From Microbacterium lemovicicum (lineage in GTDB: Bacteria > Actinomycetota > Actinomycetes > Actinomycetales > Microbacteriaceae): a stretch of 64,000 nt of DNA. The notes beneath the pieces were generated by a model. It was not told the origin of the DNA, did no database searches, and saw only the letters and a list, made by a program, of their open reading frames with translations. The stretch covers positions 620,001 to 684,000 of the forward strand of contig NZ_CP031423.1 in NCBI RefSeq assembly GCF_003991875.1. The letters are read 5' to 3'. How positions within the stretch are numbered: the stretch's first letter is position 1; every line of letters starts with the position of its first letter. The position numbers were made by a program, and so were the translations under genes. Shown piece by piece: positions 1 through 7,480 of the stretch.

Positions 1-114
1 TTCCGGCAGAACGACTTCAACGGCTCCGCGGCGATCTCCCTGATCCTGCTGGTCGTCGCGCTCGCTCTGGCCGCCTTCTTCGTCTTCCGAGGAGGACTCT
101 TTGAGCGCGACTGA
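1..114 (+). CDS. Sugar ABC transporter permease, C-terminal fragment (5' end outside window)
   Basis: Only the last 37 codons are visible. They encode a strongly hydrophobic segment (roughly ISLILLVVALALAAFFVF) followed by a short basic/acidic tail, as at the C-terminus of MalF-type permeases. The stop at 112-114 lies inside the next permease gene, which starts at 101, so the two are translationally coupled (14-nt overlap). The MalF/MalG-type arrangement and the sugar catabolic genes downstream suggest one half of a carbohydrate importer. Family assignment rests mainly on the neighbour, because the fragment has no diagnostic motif. Confidence 0.7.
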   Translation, partial: FRQNDFNGSAAISLILLVVALALAAFFVFRGGLFERD

Positions 115-1048
115 CACGGCCGTCCCGCAGGTGCGGGTCACCGACGACGAGACACCGGTGCGCCGGCGCCGGCGCTCGCTGGCCCCGGGCGAGTGGCTCG
201 GGCGCGCCCTGGCGGTCGTGATCGCCCTCTTCTTCGTGGTGTTCTTCGCTCTGCCGCTGGTGTGGCTGATCCTCGCGCCGACCAAGACGCCTCGCGAGCT
301 GCTGCTGAACGGCCCATTCGACTTCGGGGCCTTCGCGACGCTGGCCGAGAACTGGAACGCACTGACGGCGTTCCAGAACGGCATCGTCTGGACCTGGCTC
401 GGCAATGCCGCGTTCTACACCGGCGCCGCGCTCGTGCTGACGCTGCTGGTCAGCATCCCCGCCGGCTACGCACTCGCGATGATCGATTTCAAGCTGCGAC
501 GGGCCCTGCTGGCCGTGACGCTCATCGTGATGCTCATCCCGAGCACCGCACTCGTGCTGCCGACATTCCTCGAGCTCAGCGCCGTGAAGCTCATCGGCAA
601 CCCGCTGGCGGTGATCCTGCCCTTCTCGTTCTTCCCGTTCGGGGTGTACCTGACGTACATCTACTTCTCGACGAGCATCTCGAAGGACCTGCTCGACGCG
701 GCGCGCATCGACGGCGCGGGGGAATGGCGGGTGTTCTGGCGCGTCGCCATGCCGCTGGCGACCCCGGTGATCGCCCTGGTGGGCTTCTTCAACGTCGTCG
801 GCAACTGGAACAACTACTTCCTCCCGTTCGTGATGGTTCCGGGACGACGCGCTCCCATCCAGGTCGGGTTGGCCGAGCTGCTGTCGAACGTGCCGCTGTT
901 CAACCCGACATCCGCCGGGTCGGTGACGATCGAGCTGCCCGTGCTCGCACTGGCCACCCTGGTCTCGGTCGCACCGGTGCTGCTGATCTTCCTGTTCTCG
1001 CAGCGCTTCCTCGTGACGGGGATGACCGCGGGCGGGACGAAGGGCTGA
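101..1048 (+). CDS. Carbohydrate ABC transporter permease, MalG family
   Basis: 315-residue inner-membrane permease. After a basic cytoplasmic N-terminus there are about six hydrophobic segments, the first near residues 35-55. The EAA loop that docks the ATPase is visible around residues 198-225 (LLDAARIDGAGEWRVFWRVA). Start is TTG at 101, chosen because GGAGGA sits 4 nt upstream; it overlaps the preceding permease gene by 14 nt. The next gene, a sugar mutarotase, begins 2 nt after the stop, so they form one operon. The substrate is probably the deoxyhexose handled by the neighbouring pathway (L-fucose or L-rhamnose); this is inferred from context. Confidence 0.9.
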   Translation: MSATDTAVPQVRVTDDETPVRRRRRSLAPGEWLGRALAVVIALFFVVFFALPLVWLILAPTKTPRELLLNGPFDFGAFATLAENWNALTAFQNGIVWTWLGNAAFYTGAALVLTLLVSIPAGYALAMIDFKLRRALLAVTLIVMLIPSTALVLPTFLELSAVKLIGNPLAVILPFSFFPFGVYLTYIYFSTSISKDLLDAARIDGAGEWRVFWRVAMPLATPVIALVGFFNVVGNWNNYFLPFVMVPGRRAPIQVGLAELLSNVPLFNPTSAGSVTIELPVLALATLVSVAPVLLIFLFSQRFLVTGMTAGGTKG

Positions 1049-1050
1049 CG

Positions 1051-1374
1051 ATGCTGCGCGTGGCGATGGTGTGCCGCATGGTGCCCGAGAAGCGCGAGGA
1101 GTACCTCGCCCTTCATCGGGCGGTCTGGCCGGGCGTGGAGCAGACCCTCCGCGAGGGGAACATCCGCAACTTCAGCATCTTCGTGCGGGGCGACGTTCTC
1201 TTCGGCTACTACGAGTACGTGGGCGATGACCTCGCCGCCGACGACGCCAGGATGGCGGCCGATCCCGTCACGCAGCAGTGGTGGGAGCGCACGCGACCCT
1301 GCCAGCTGCCGTTCGACGCGGACGGCACGGAGCCGAACTGGCAGACCATGGCCGAGGCCTGGCACCTGGACTGA
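1051..1374 (+). CDS. rhaM: L-rhamnose mutarotase-family protein (sugar mutarotase)
   Basis: 107 residues, the usual length for the L-rhamnose mutarotase family (COG3254), a dimeric ferredoxin-like fold that interconverts alpha and beta anomers. Typical features are the N-terminal VCRMVPEKREEYLALHRAVWPG and the C-terminal segment with paired tryptophans (QQWWERTRPCQLP). The ATG at 1051 follows the permease stop after 2 nt, so it is co-transcribed with the importer and would equilibrate the incoming sugar. The family also acts on L-fucose, which fits the enzymes around it; the symbol rhaM denotes the family rather than a proven substrate. It converges on gntR with a 12-nt gap and no obvious terminator. 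Confidence 0.88.
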   Translation: MLRVAMVCRMVPEKREEYLALHRAVWPGVEQTLREGNIRNFSIFVRGDVLFGYYEYVGDDLAADDARMAADPVTQQWWERTRPCQLPFDADGTEPNWQTMAEAWHLD

Positions 1375-1386
1375 GGGGTGCCGACC

Positions 1387-2151
1387 TCAGCGCTCGCGGG
1401 CGGTGGGGAAGCGGCGGCGCTGCCACGCATCCAGGATGTGCGCGCGCATGGCGGCCTCCGCCTCGGCGGGGTCTCCGGCGGCGATGGCGTCGTGCACCCG
1501 GCGGTGCTCCTCGAGCGTGACGTGGAAGGCGTCGGTGGACTGGTTGCCGACGAAGCGGGCCGACTGACGGGCCCGGGAGAACAGGATCTTGGTGATGCTG
1601 CTCGCGAGCTCGTTGCCCGACAGTGTCATGACGAGGAAGTGGAACTCCAGGTCGGCGTCGGGGAACACCTCCGGGTCTTCGACCGACTCCTCCATGCGCA
1701 GGAGGGACTCCGTCACCATCGCCAGCTGCTCCTCCGTCCGGCGGGACGCCGTCGCCGACGACATCGAGCCCTCGAGTGAGGCGCGGATGACGGCGATGTC
1801 GTCGAGGACGCCGAGGGAGGAGTCGTTCTCCAGCAGCACGGCGAGCACCACGGGGTCGAGGATGTTCCACATCGTCTTCGGCTGGACGATGGTGCCACGG
1901 CCGGGGGCGACGCTGATGAGGCCCTTCTCCTCGATCCGCTTCACGGATTCGCGGATGACGGTGCGGCTCACGGCGAAGTGCTGGGCGAGCTTCTCCTCGG
2001 GCGGCAGCGCGTCGCCGGGGGAGACGTCGCCCTTGACGATGGCTTCGACGAGATCGTGCACCACGGCCACGCCCAGGCGCGCGGCGGGCATCCGCGGGGC
2101 CGAGCTGCGCAGTGCCGACGCGGTGCCCGAGGGCGGGGTCTGCTCGCTCAT
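1387..2151 (-). CDS. GntR-family transcriptional regulator, FadR subfamily
   Basis: 254 residues. A winged helix-turn-helix at about 30-95 (HDLVEAIVKGDVSPGDALPP, then LAQHFAVSRTVIRES) is followed by an all-helical FadR-type (FCD) ligand domain containing conserved D and H residues (LEFHFLV, TLEEHRRVHDAI). It lies 9 nt downstream of the dehydratase gene on the same strand, so it probably belongs to that operon. It also has a possible promoter of its own: TAGGCT, overlapping the dehydratase stop codon, sits exactly 6 nt before the ATG, the spacing of a leaderless transcript. It is the likely repressor of the sugar cluster, acting at the inverted repeat at 3394-3410, with the sugar acid or ketodeoxy acid as inducer. 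That assignment is inferred. Confidence 0.9.
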   Translation of the reverse strand: MSEQTPPSGTASALRSSAPRMPAARLGVAVVHDLVEAIVKGDVSPGDALPPEEKLAQHFAVSRTVIRESVKRIEEKGLISVAPGRGTIVQPKTMWNILDPVVLAVLLENDSSLGVLDDIAVIRASLEGSMSSATASRRTEEQLAMVTESLLRMEESVEDPEVFPDADLEFHFLVMTLSGNELASSITKILFSRARQSARFVGNQSTDAFHVTLEEHRRVHDAIAAGDPAEAEAAMRAHILDAWQRRRFPTARER

Positions 2152-2160
2152 GCGGTCAGC

Positions 2161-3345
2161 CTAGTCGCGGCTCTGCGTGCCCTCGGGACGGTCGTGCCGA
2201 TCGCCCTCGGGCACCAGCCGCAGTCCGGCGCGCGAGGGGCGCACGTGCGGTCCCGCACCCACGAGCCAGCTCGCTCCGCGGTGGTCGCTCCCCGCGATGA
2301 GAGCCTCGTCGACGCTGACACCGTGACCGGGGGTGTCACCGAGGATGATTCCCCCGTCGGCGAACTCCTGATCGATGCTGACCCCGAACGGCGAGCCCAG
2401 GTCCTGCACCTCGGCGGTCAGATGATTCGGCACGGACGCGGCGGCGTGCGCGACGGCCTGGTTGGCGGTGACGCCCACCGGGCTGATCGGCAGGTCGCGG
2501 CCGTGGGCCAGCATCGCCACGCGCAGGAAATGGGTCACGCCCCAGGTGCACCCGACCTGGACGACGTCGACGCCGCCCGCATCCAGGAGCGGACGGAACT
2601 GCTCGAGGCCGGTCAGGTTCTCGCCGGTGGCGACGGCGGCGCGGATGCTGCGGGTCAGGCGCGCGTGGCCCTCCGCGTCCCATCGACGCAACGGCTCCTC
2701 GACCCAGGTCAGGTCGAGGTCGCGTTCCAGCTCGCTCACGTAGCGCACGGCCTGCTTGACGCTCCAGGATTCGTTCGCGTCGAACATGACGCCGGGTCGC
2801 CGGGAGTTCCGCCCCATCGCGTCGCGCAGGATGTGGAGCCGGCGGCGGTCCACGTCGAGGTCGCGTCCGCCCTTGAGCTTGCCGCTGCTGAAGCCGAGAT
2901 CGGCCATCTGCGCGTAGAACACCGCCAGCTCGTCATCGCTGAGCGCGATGTCCAGCCCAGAGGCGTAGCCGGTCACGAATCGATCCCGCCCGCCGAGCAG
3001 GCGCCAGAGGGGTTCACCCGCGGCCTTCGCCTTGATGTCCCACAGAGCCATGTCGAACGCGCCGATGCTGCCGAAGGTGGCCCCCGCGTGACCCGCCTTG
3101 AAGACGCGCGCCAGCATCCTGTCGTACAGGGCGGTCACGGCGCGCGGATCCTCGCCGTCGATGGCAGGGAACAGGCGTGCCAGGTCGCCGACGTGACCGG
3201 TGCCGACGCCGGTGATGCCGGCGTCGGTGTCGACCAGGACGATGGCCTCCTCGGTGATGCCCGAGGCGATGTGTCCGTTGACATCTCCGATGGGACGACC
3301 CCACTCGCGGAACGTGTGCAGAACGCGGTAACCGGTGACCTTCAT
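2161..3345 (-). CDS. Enolase-superfamily sugar-acid dehydratase (probable L-fuconate dehydratase)
   Basis: 394 residues from the ATG at 3345, preferred over an upstream ATG because a purine-rich AGGAAG/AAGGG tract precedes it. Mandelate racemase/MLE family: a capping domain (residues 1-120), then a barrel with the KxK motif (KLKGG), metal ligands in FDANES, VEEP and TGEN, and a late SPVG segment. It should remove water from an aldonic acid to give a 2-keto-3-deoxy acid. Neighbours supply the steps before (aldose dehydrogenase, lactonase) and after (SDR, FAH hydrolase), so L-fuconate or L-rhamnonate is the expected substrate. Divergent from the aldo/keto reductase, with a palindromic operator between them. 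The superfamily assignment is secure; the exact substrate is not. Confidence 0.88.
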   Translation of the reverse strand: MKVTGYRVLHTFREWGRPIGDVNGHIASGITEEAIVLVDTDAGITGVGTGHVGDLARLFPAIDGEDPRAVTALYDRMLARVFKAGHAGATFGSIGAFDMALWDIKAKAAGEPLWRLLGGRDRFVTGYASGLDIALSDDELAVFYAQMADLGFSSGKLKGGRDLDVDRRRLHILRDAMGRNSRRPGVMFDANESWSVKQAVRYVSELERDLDLTWVEEPLRRWDAEGHARLTRSIRAAVATGENLTGLEQFRPLLDAGGVDVVQVGCTWGVTHFLRVAMLAHGRDLPISPVGVTANQAVAHAAASVPNHLTAEVQDLGSPFGVSIDQEFADGGIILGDTPGHGVSVDEALIAGSDHRGASWLVGAGPHVRPSRAGLRLVPEGDRHDRPEGTQSRD

Positions 3346-3393
3346 ATCGCCCTTGACTTCCTGCTGGCCGGCGCTCGGATCGAGCACACAAAC

Positions 3394-3410
3394 AACATAC
3401 ATCATATGTT
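3394..3410. promoter_or_regulatory. Probable GntR operator in the divergent promoter
   Basis: A perfect inverted repeat, AACATA-N5-TATGTT (17 bp), lies between the divergent dehydratase (start 3345) and aldo/keto reductase (start 3472). It is an AT-rich island in GC-rich DNA. Size and spacing fit GntR/FadR-family operators, and a FadR-type gene is in the adjacent operon. One bound dimer could repress both directions and autoregulate the regulator. Binding is inferred. Confidence 0.65.
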
Positions 3411-3471
3411 ATCGTCGGCACAGACGCGCGTCGCTCGGCGCCGGCACCGACTCGCGACGACGGAGGAAGCG

Positions 3472-4440
3472 ATGCGCACGCGCTCGACGACGAGGACGCC
3501 CGCGCTGACCGAGATCGGCTTCGGCGGCGCCCAGATCGGCAACCTCTCGCGAGCCGTCCACGAGGACGTCGCGCGCGGAGCCGTCGACGCCGCCTGGGAT
3601 GCGGGCATCCGGTACTTCGACACTGCTCCGCACTACGGACTCGGTCTGTCGGAGCGCCGCCTCGGAGCCGCGCTGCGCGGTCGCCCCCGCGCGGACTACG
3701 TCCTGTCGACGAAGGTCGGGCGGCTGCTGGTCGATTCGCCCGACACCGCCCACCTGCAGGACGACGACGGGTTCGCCGTGCCGGCCGCGGTGCGCCGCCG
3801 GTGGGACTTCTCGCGCGACGGCATCCTCCGCTCCGTCGAGGAGAGTCTGACCCGCCTGGGCCTCGACCGCATCGACATCGCCTACCTCCACGATCCCGAC
3901 GAGCACTGGGAGGCGGCGTCGACGTCGGGTGTCGGCGCGCTCATCGAGCTGCGCGACCAGGGCGTCGTGTCGGCGGTCGGCGCCGGCATGAACCAGGCCG
4001 GCATGCTCGCCGACTTCGTCGAGCGCTGCGACGTGGACGTGGTGATGGTCGCCGGCCGGTACACGCTGCTGGACGACGCGGCCGCCGAGCGGCTGCTGCC
4101 CCTGGCGGCGGAGCGCGGTGTCGGCGTGGTCGCCGCCGCCGTCTACAACTCGGGCCTGCTGAGTGCACCCCGCCCGCCGGCGGACGCCACCTACGACTAC
4201 TCCACCGCTCCCGCAGAGCTGCGGGAGCGCGCGAACGCGATCGCCGACATCTGCGAGCGGCACGGTGTCGACCTGCCCTCCGCGGCCATCGCGCATCCTC
4301 TGCGCCGGCCCGAGGTCGTCTCGGTGGTGGTGGGGCTGCGCACCCGCGAGCAGGTGGAGTCGACGCGGGAGCGGTATCGCACCCGCATCCCCGCGTCGGT
4401 GTGGGCGGAGCTCTCCGCGGCGGGTCTCGTCGCGGCATGA
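3472..4440 (+). CDS. Aldo/keto reductase, probable L-fucose (aldose) 1-dehydrogenase
   Basis: 322 residues, AKR barrel. Visible motifs are GFGGAQIGN near the N-terminus, FDTAPHYGLGLSERRLG (catalytic Asp and Tyr), STKVGR (catalytic Lys) and YLHDPDEHWE (catalytic His region). This is the L-fucose dehydrogenase/pyridoxal 4-dehydrogenase-like branch that oxidises an aldose to its lactone with NAD(P)+. The ATG at 3472 has GGAGGAA 3 nt upstream. It is the first gene of a plus-strand operon with the FAH, SDR and amidohydrolase genes, and it is transcribed from the operator-bearing divergent promoter. It would perform the first step of the pathway. A short repeat that duplicates the stop codon follows it. 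Confidence 0.85.
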   Translation: MRTRSTTRTPALTEIGFGGAQIGNLSRAVHEDVARGAVDAAWDAGIRYFDTAPHYGLGLSERRLGAALRGRPRADYVLSTKVGRLLVDSPDTAHLQDDDGFAVPAAVRRRWDFSRDGILRSVEESLTRLGLDRIDIAYLHDPDEHWEAASTSGVGALIELRDQGVVSAVGAGMNQAGMLADFVERCDVDVVMVAGRYTLLDDAAAERLLPLAAERGVGVVAAAVYNSGLLSAPRPPADATYDYSTAPAELRERANAIADICERHGVDLPSAAIAHPLRRPEVVSVVVGLRTREQVESTRERYRTRIPASVWAELSAAGLVAA

Positions 4441-4478
4441 CACGGTCGGGCGGCGCGTGCCGCCCGTGACACGGTCGG
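4438..4478 (+). repeat. Stop-codon-spanning 12-bp direct repeat around a hairpin
   Basis: TGACACGGTCGG occurs at 4438-4449, where its first three bases are the stop codon of the aldo/keto reductase, and again at 4467-4478. Between them is a perfect hairpin, CGGGCGGC-GCGT-GCCGCCCG (4447-4466). It lies inside the operon, so it may cause partial termination or stabilise the upstream message. See the similar repeats at 37453, 37595 and 57931. Confidence 0.6.
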
Positions 4479-4516
4479 CGGCGCAGTCCGCTCGGCCGGC
4501 GAGGAGAGGAGATCGG

Positions 4517-5365
4517 ATGAGACTAGCCAGACGGGGAGCCCCGGGTTCGGAACGCGTGATCGCCGAGGTGTCGGGAACGGGCCGCGTCCTGCCGCCCGAG
4601 TTCGGCGACCTGAACGGCGCCTTCCTCGAGAACGGTGCGCTCGAGCGTCTGTCAGCTCTGGATCTGTCGAGCCTGCCGGTCGACGATCTCGAGTCCGACG
4701 AGCGCTGGGCGGCGCCCATCGCGACTCCGGGGAAGGTCGTCTGCATCGGTCTCAACTACCGCGACCACGCGGCGGAGACGGGCGCTGCCATCCCCGCGGA
4801 GCCCGTGGTGTTCATGAAGGACCCGTCCACGGTCGTCGGCCCGTTCGATGACGTGCTCATCCCGCGGGGCTCGGTGAAGACCGACTGGGAGGTCGAGCTC
4901 GGCGTCGTCATCGGCCGGACGGCGCGCTATCTCGACTCGGTCGAGAGCGCCGCCGACTGCATCGCGGGCTACGTCACATCGCACGACGTCAGTGAGCGCG
5001 AGTTCCAGCTCGAGCGCGGAGGCCAGTGGGACAAGGGCAAGAGCTGCGAGACCTTCAACCCCTGCGGGCCGTGGTTCGTGCCGGCCGCCGAGGTCGCCGA
5101 TCCCCAGGCCCTTCGCCTGTGGGCCACCGTGAACGGTGAGTCCCGGCAGGACGGCACGACCGCCGACATGGTCTTCTCGGTGCTCGAGATCGTGCACTAT
5201 CTCTCCCAGTTCATGGTGCTGCGCCCCGGTGACCTCATCAACACCGGGACCCCGGCAGGAGTCGGACTCGGGATGCCGCAGCCCGCCTACCTGCGGGCGG
5301 GCGACGTCGTCGAGCTCGGCGTCGAGGGCCTCGGCATCGCACGCCAGCGGATGGTGCAGGCGTGA
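4517..5365 (+). CDS. Fumarylacetoacetate hydrolase-family protein (probable 2,4-diketo-3-deoxy-L-fuconate hydrolase)
   Basis: 282 residues with ATG at 4517 after a strong GAGGAGAGGAG site. FAH-family landmarks are CIGLNYRDHA, FMKDPST, DWEVELGVVIGR (metal-binding Glu pair), YVTSHDVSER (metal-binding Asp), KGKSCETFNPCGPW and NTGTPAGVGLGM. In the Xanthomonas L-fucose pathway a protein of this family cleaves the 2,4-diketo-3-deoxy acid to pyruvate and lactate. Family members can alternatively be acylpyruvases or dehydratases, so the reaction is assigned from context. The stop overlaps the GTG start of the SDR that would make its substrate (GTGA overlap), strong support for acting in consecutive steps. 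Confidence 0.87.
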   Translation: MRLARRGAPGSERVIAEVSGTGRVLPPEFGDLNGAFLENGALERLSALDLSSLPVDDLESDERWAAPIATPGKVVCIGLNYRDHAAETGAAIPAEPVVFMKDPSTVVGPFDDVLIPRGSVKTDWEVELGVVIGRTARYLDSVESAADCIAGYVTSHDVSEREFQLERGGQWDKGKSCETFNPCGPWFVPAAEVADPQALRLWATVNGESRQDGTTADMVFSVLEIVHYLSQFMVLRPGDLINTGTPAGVGLGMPQPAYLRAGDVVELGVEGLGIARQRMVQA

Positions 5366-6126
5366 GCGCGCCCACCACGGGGCTGACCGGCCTGGTCGCC
5401 GTCGTCACCGGTGGCGGGTCGGGCATCGGCCTGGCCACCGCGGAGCTGCTGCGCGACCTCGGCGCGTCCGTCTGGTGCCTCGACGCCGCGGACGGCGACG
5501 CGAGCCCGGGCACGCGGCGCCTCGCCTGCGACGTGCGGGACGGGGCATCCGTCTCAGCGGCCATCGACGCGGTGACCGCGGCCGAGGGGCGCATCGACGT
5601 GCTCGTCAACAACGCCGGCATCAGCGCCGTCGGCACGGTCGAAGCCTTCGACGAGACGGAGTGGGCGCGGGTCCTCGGGGTGAACGTCGTCGGCATGGCA
5701 CGTGTGAGCGCCGCGGCGCTGCCGGCGCTGCGGCGATCCACGACCCCGGTCATCGTCAACGTCTGCTCGATCGCGGCGCTCAACGGGCTGCCCGAGCGCG
5801 CCCTGTACTCCGCGTCGAAGGGCGCCGTCTACGCGCTGACGCTGGCGATGGCCACCGATCACGTGGGGGAGGGCATCCGCGTGAACGCCGTGAGCCCCGG
5901 CACGGTCGAGACGCCGTTCGTGACCCGGATGCTGGCGGGGTTCCCCGATCCGGTCGCCGAGCGCCGGGCTCTCGAGGCGCGGCAGGCCACCCGGCGTCTG
6001 GTGCAGCCCGACGAGGTGGCACGCGCGATCGCCTATCTGGCCGACCCGGCCGCGTCGTCCACGACCGGCACGGTGCTGGACGTCGACGGCGGCGTCACGC
6101 GGCTGCGCGTGCGACCCATGCCGTGA
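5362..6126 (+). CDS. SDR-family oxidoreductase (probable 2-keto-3-deoxy-L-fuconate 4-dehydrogenase)
   Basis: 254 residues, classical short-chain dehydrogenase. TGGGSGIG is the nucleotide-binding loop near residue 17, an acidic residue after strand 2 (CLDAAD) suggests NAD preference, NNAG is near residue 88, and the catalytic Ser and YSASK follow (VCSIAALN...YSASK). The C-terminus ends in the usual GTVLDVDGG motif. GTG start at 5362 overlaps the FAH stop by 4 nt. In the non-phosphorylative deoxyhexose pathway this family oxidises the C4 hydroxyl of the ketodeoxy acid, giving the diketo substrate of the upstream hydrolase. The enzyme class is certain; the substrate is inferred from gene order. 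Confidence 0.88.
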   Translation: MSAPTTGLTGLVAVVTGGGSGIGLATAELLRDLGASVWCLDAADGDASPGTRRLACDVRDGASVSAAIDAVTAAEGRIDVLVNNAGISAVGTVEAFDETEWARVLGVNVVGMARVSAAALPALRRSTTPVIVNVCSIAALNGLPERALYSASKGAVYALTLAMATDHVGEGIRVNAVSPGTVETPFVTRMLAGFPDPVAERRALEARQATRRLVQPDEVARAIAYLADPAASSTTGTVLDVDGGVTRLRVRPMP

Positions 6127-6169
6127 CCGCGACCGTGACCGTGACCGCGACGAGCGAGAGGATACGGGG

Positions 6170-7027
6170 ATGATCGACGCGCATGTGCACCTGTGGGACC
6201 CGCGGGTGCTGTCGTACGACTGGCTCGAGGGAACGCCGATCGATCGGCCCATGCTGCCGTCGGACTACGCCGGTGAGGGCCTCGGGGCGCGCGGCGCCGT
6301 CTTCGTGCAGGCTGCCGACGATGCCACCGATCCGGTCGACGAGGCGCGATGGGTCGCCTCGCTCGACTGGCCTGAGCTGCTCGCGATCGTGGCCGGTGCG
6401 GATCTCGCGGCGGGTGCCGACGCGGTGGGCGCGCAGCTCGACGCCCTCGCGGCCGTGCCTCGTGTGAGCGGCGTGCGCCACCTCCTGCAGGCGACGGATG
6501 CTGCGGACTTCGGCGCCCTCGCGCCCGGGCTGCAGGAGCTCGGCGCGCGCGGCGGAACCTTCGACGCCTGCATCCGGCACCACCAGCTGCCCGCCCTCAT
6601 CGCGCTGCTGCGCTCGGCGCCGGAGCTCGTCGTGGTGCTCGACCACGTGGGCAAGCCGCCGATGGATGAGGGCATCGACAGCGACGCCGGTGCCGCCTGG
6701 GCGCGGTCGCTGGCGGAGCTGGCCGAACGGCCGCGCACCTTCGTGAAGCTGTCCGGGCTGACGGCGGAGGCTCCCGACGCGGACGCGGTCGACCGTCATG
6801 CGAACGGGTACCTCGCTCACGCCCTCGACGTCTTCGGCCCGGGGCGGGCGATGATCGCCAGTGACTGGCCCGTCAGCACGACGTTCGGTGCCGGAGGCGC
6901 GGTAAGCGAATGGGTGGAGCGCGTGCGCGCCCTCGTCCCCGCTTCGGGGTGGGACGACGTCGCCGAGGGGACGGCCCGCCGGGCCTATCTGCCGAACGGC
7001 GAAGCCGCGCTCGCAGCACGGCACTGA
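6170..7027 (+). CDS. Amidohydrolase family 2 protein (probable L-fuconolactone hydrolase)
   Basis: 285 residues, metal-dependent TIM-barrel hydrolase. The family signature IDAHVHLWDP is at the extreme N-terminus, a second metal-ligand region surrounds CIRHHQLP, and the C-terminal catalytic Asp is in MIASDWPVS. COG3618 members next to L-fucose genes hydrolyse the aldonolactone to the aldonate. ATG at 6170; the 43-nt gap after the SDR contains a short GACCGTGACC-type repetition and a GAGAGGA ribosome site. Last gene of the operon. After it, 75 nt of GC-rich imperfect repeats separate it from a convergent gene. Confidence 0.86.
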   Translation: MIDAHVHLWDPRVLSYDWLEGTPIDRPMLPSDYAGEGLGARGAVFVQAADDATDPVDEARWVASLDWPELLAIVAGADLAAGADAVGAQLDALAAVPRVSGVRHLLQATDAADFGALAPGLQELGARGGTFDACIRHHQLPALIALLRSAPELVVVLDHVGKPPMDEGIDSDAGAAWARSLAELAERPRTFVKLSGLTAEAPDADAVDRHANGYLAHALDVFGPGRAMIASDWPVSTTFGAGGAVSEWVERVRALVPASGWDDVAEGTARRAYLPNGEAALAARH

Positions 7028-7102
7028 CGCCGGGCTGCGCGGCACGGACGCTGCGCTGCCCTGACCTGACGCTGCGCTGGGCGCGGCGGAGGAGCGCTGA
7101 CG

Positions 7103-7480
7103 TCAGCGCGGCGGCATGAAGACCGCAGCCGCAGCCTGGATCTCCTCGTCCGTGGGCACCCGCACCTCGTAGTCGCGCGCCCTGACGTGGGCGAGGAAGT
7201 CGGCATCGGGCGACACCCCGTAGGTCTGCACGTAGTAGGTGACGGGCCCGGTCCACACGAACTCGCCGTCGGTGCGGATCGTCATCGGCACGACCTTCTC
7301 GTCGTCCTTCAGGATGTCGACGCCCAGAGCCGTCGTGCGCATGACCACGGCACCCGCCTCGAGGTACGCGCCGATCCGCGCGACCTCGTCCTCCGGCAGC
7401 CGCTCCTCGTTCAGCGGGGGCCGCTGTCCCGCGGCGGTGGGCACCCAGCCCGGCTGGAACACGGAAACCTGCTTCATCAT
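7103..7480 (-). CDS. Small protein of unknown function, possible partner/immunity protein
   Basis: 125 residues, no family recognised. It is soluble and acidic, with a predicted mixed alpha/beta pattern and no signal peptide. The start (two consecutive ATGs, 7480 and 7477) follows GGAGG by about 5 nt and overlaps the stop of the upstream gene as ATGA, so the two are made together. A small acidic protein translated directly after a larger one with a toxin-like C-terminus is the usual layout of an effector and its immunity or chaperone protein, but this is inference. It could equally be a subunit of an unknown complex. Confidence 0.75.
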   Translation of the reverse strand: MMKQVSVFQPGWVPTAAGQRPPLNEERLPEDEVARIGAYLEAGAVVMRTTALGVDILKDDEKVVPMTIRTDGEFVWTGPVTYYVQTYGVSPDADFLAHVRARDYEVRVPTDEEIQAAAAVFMPPR

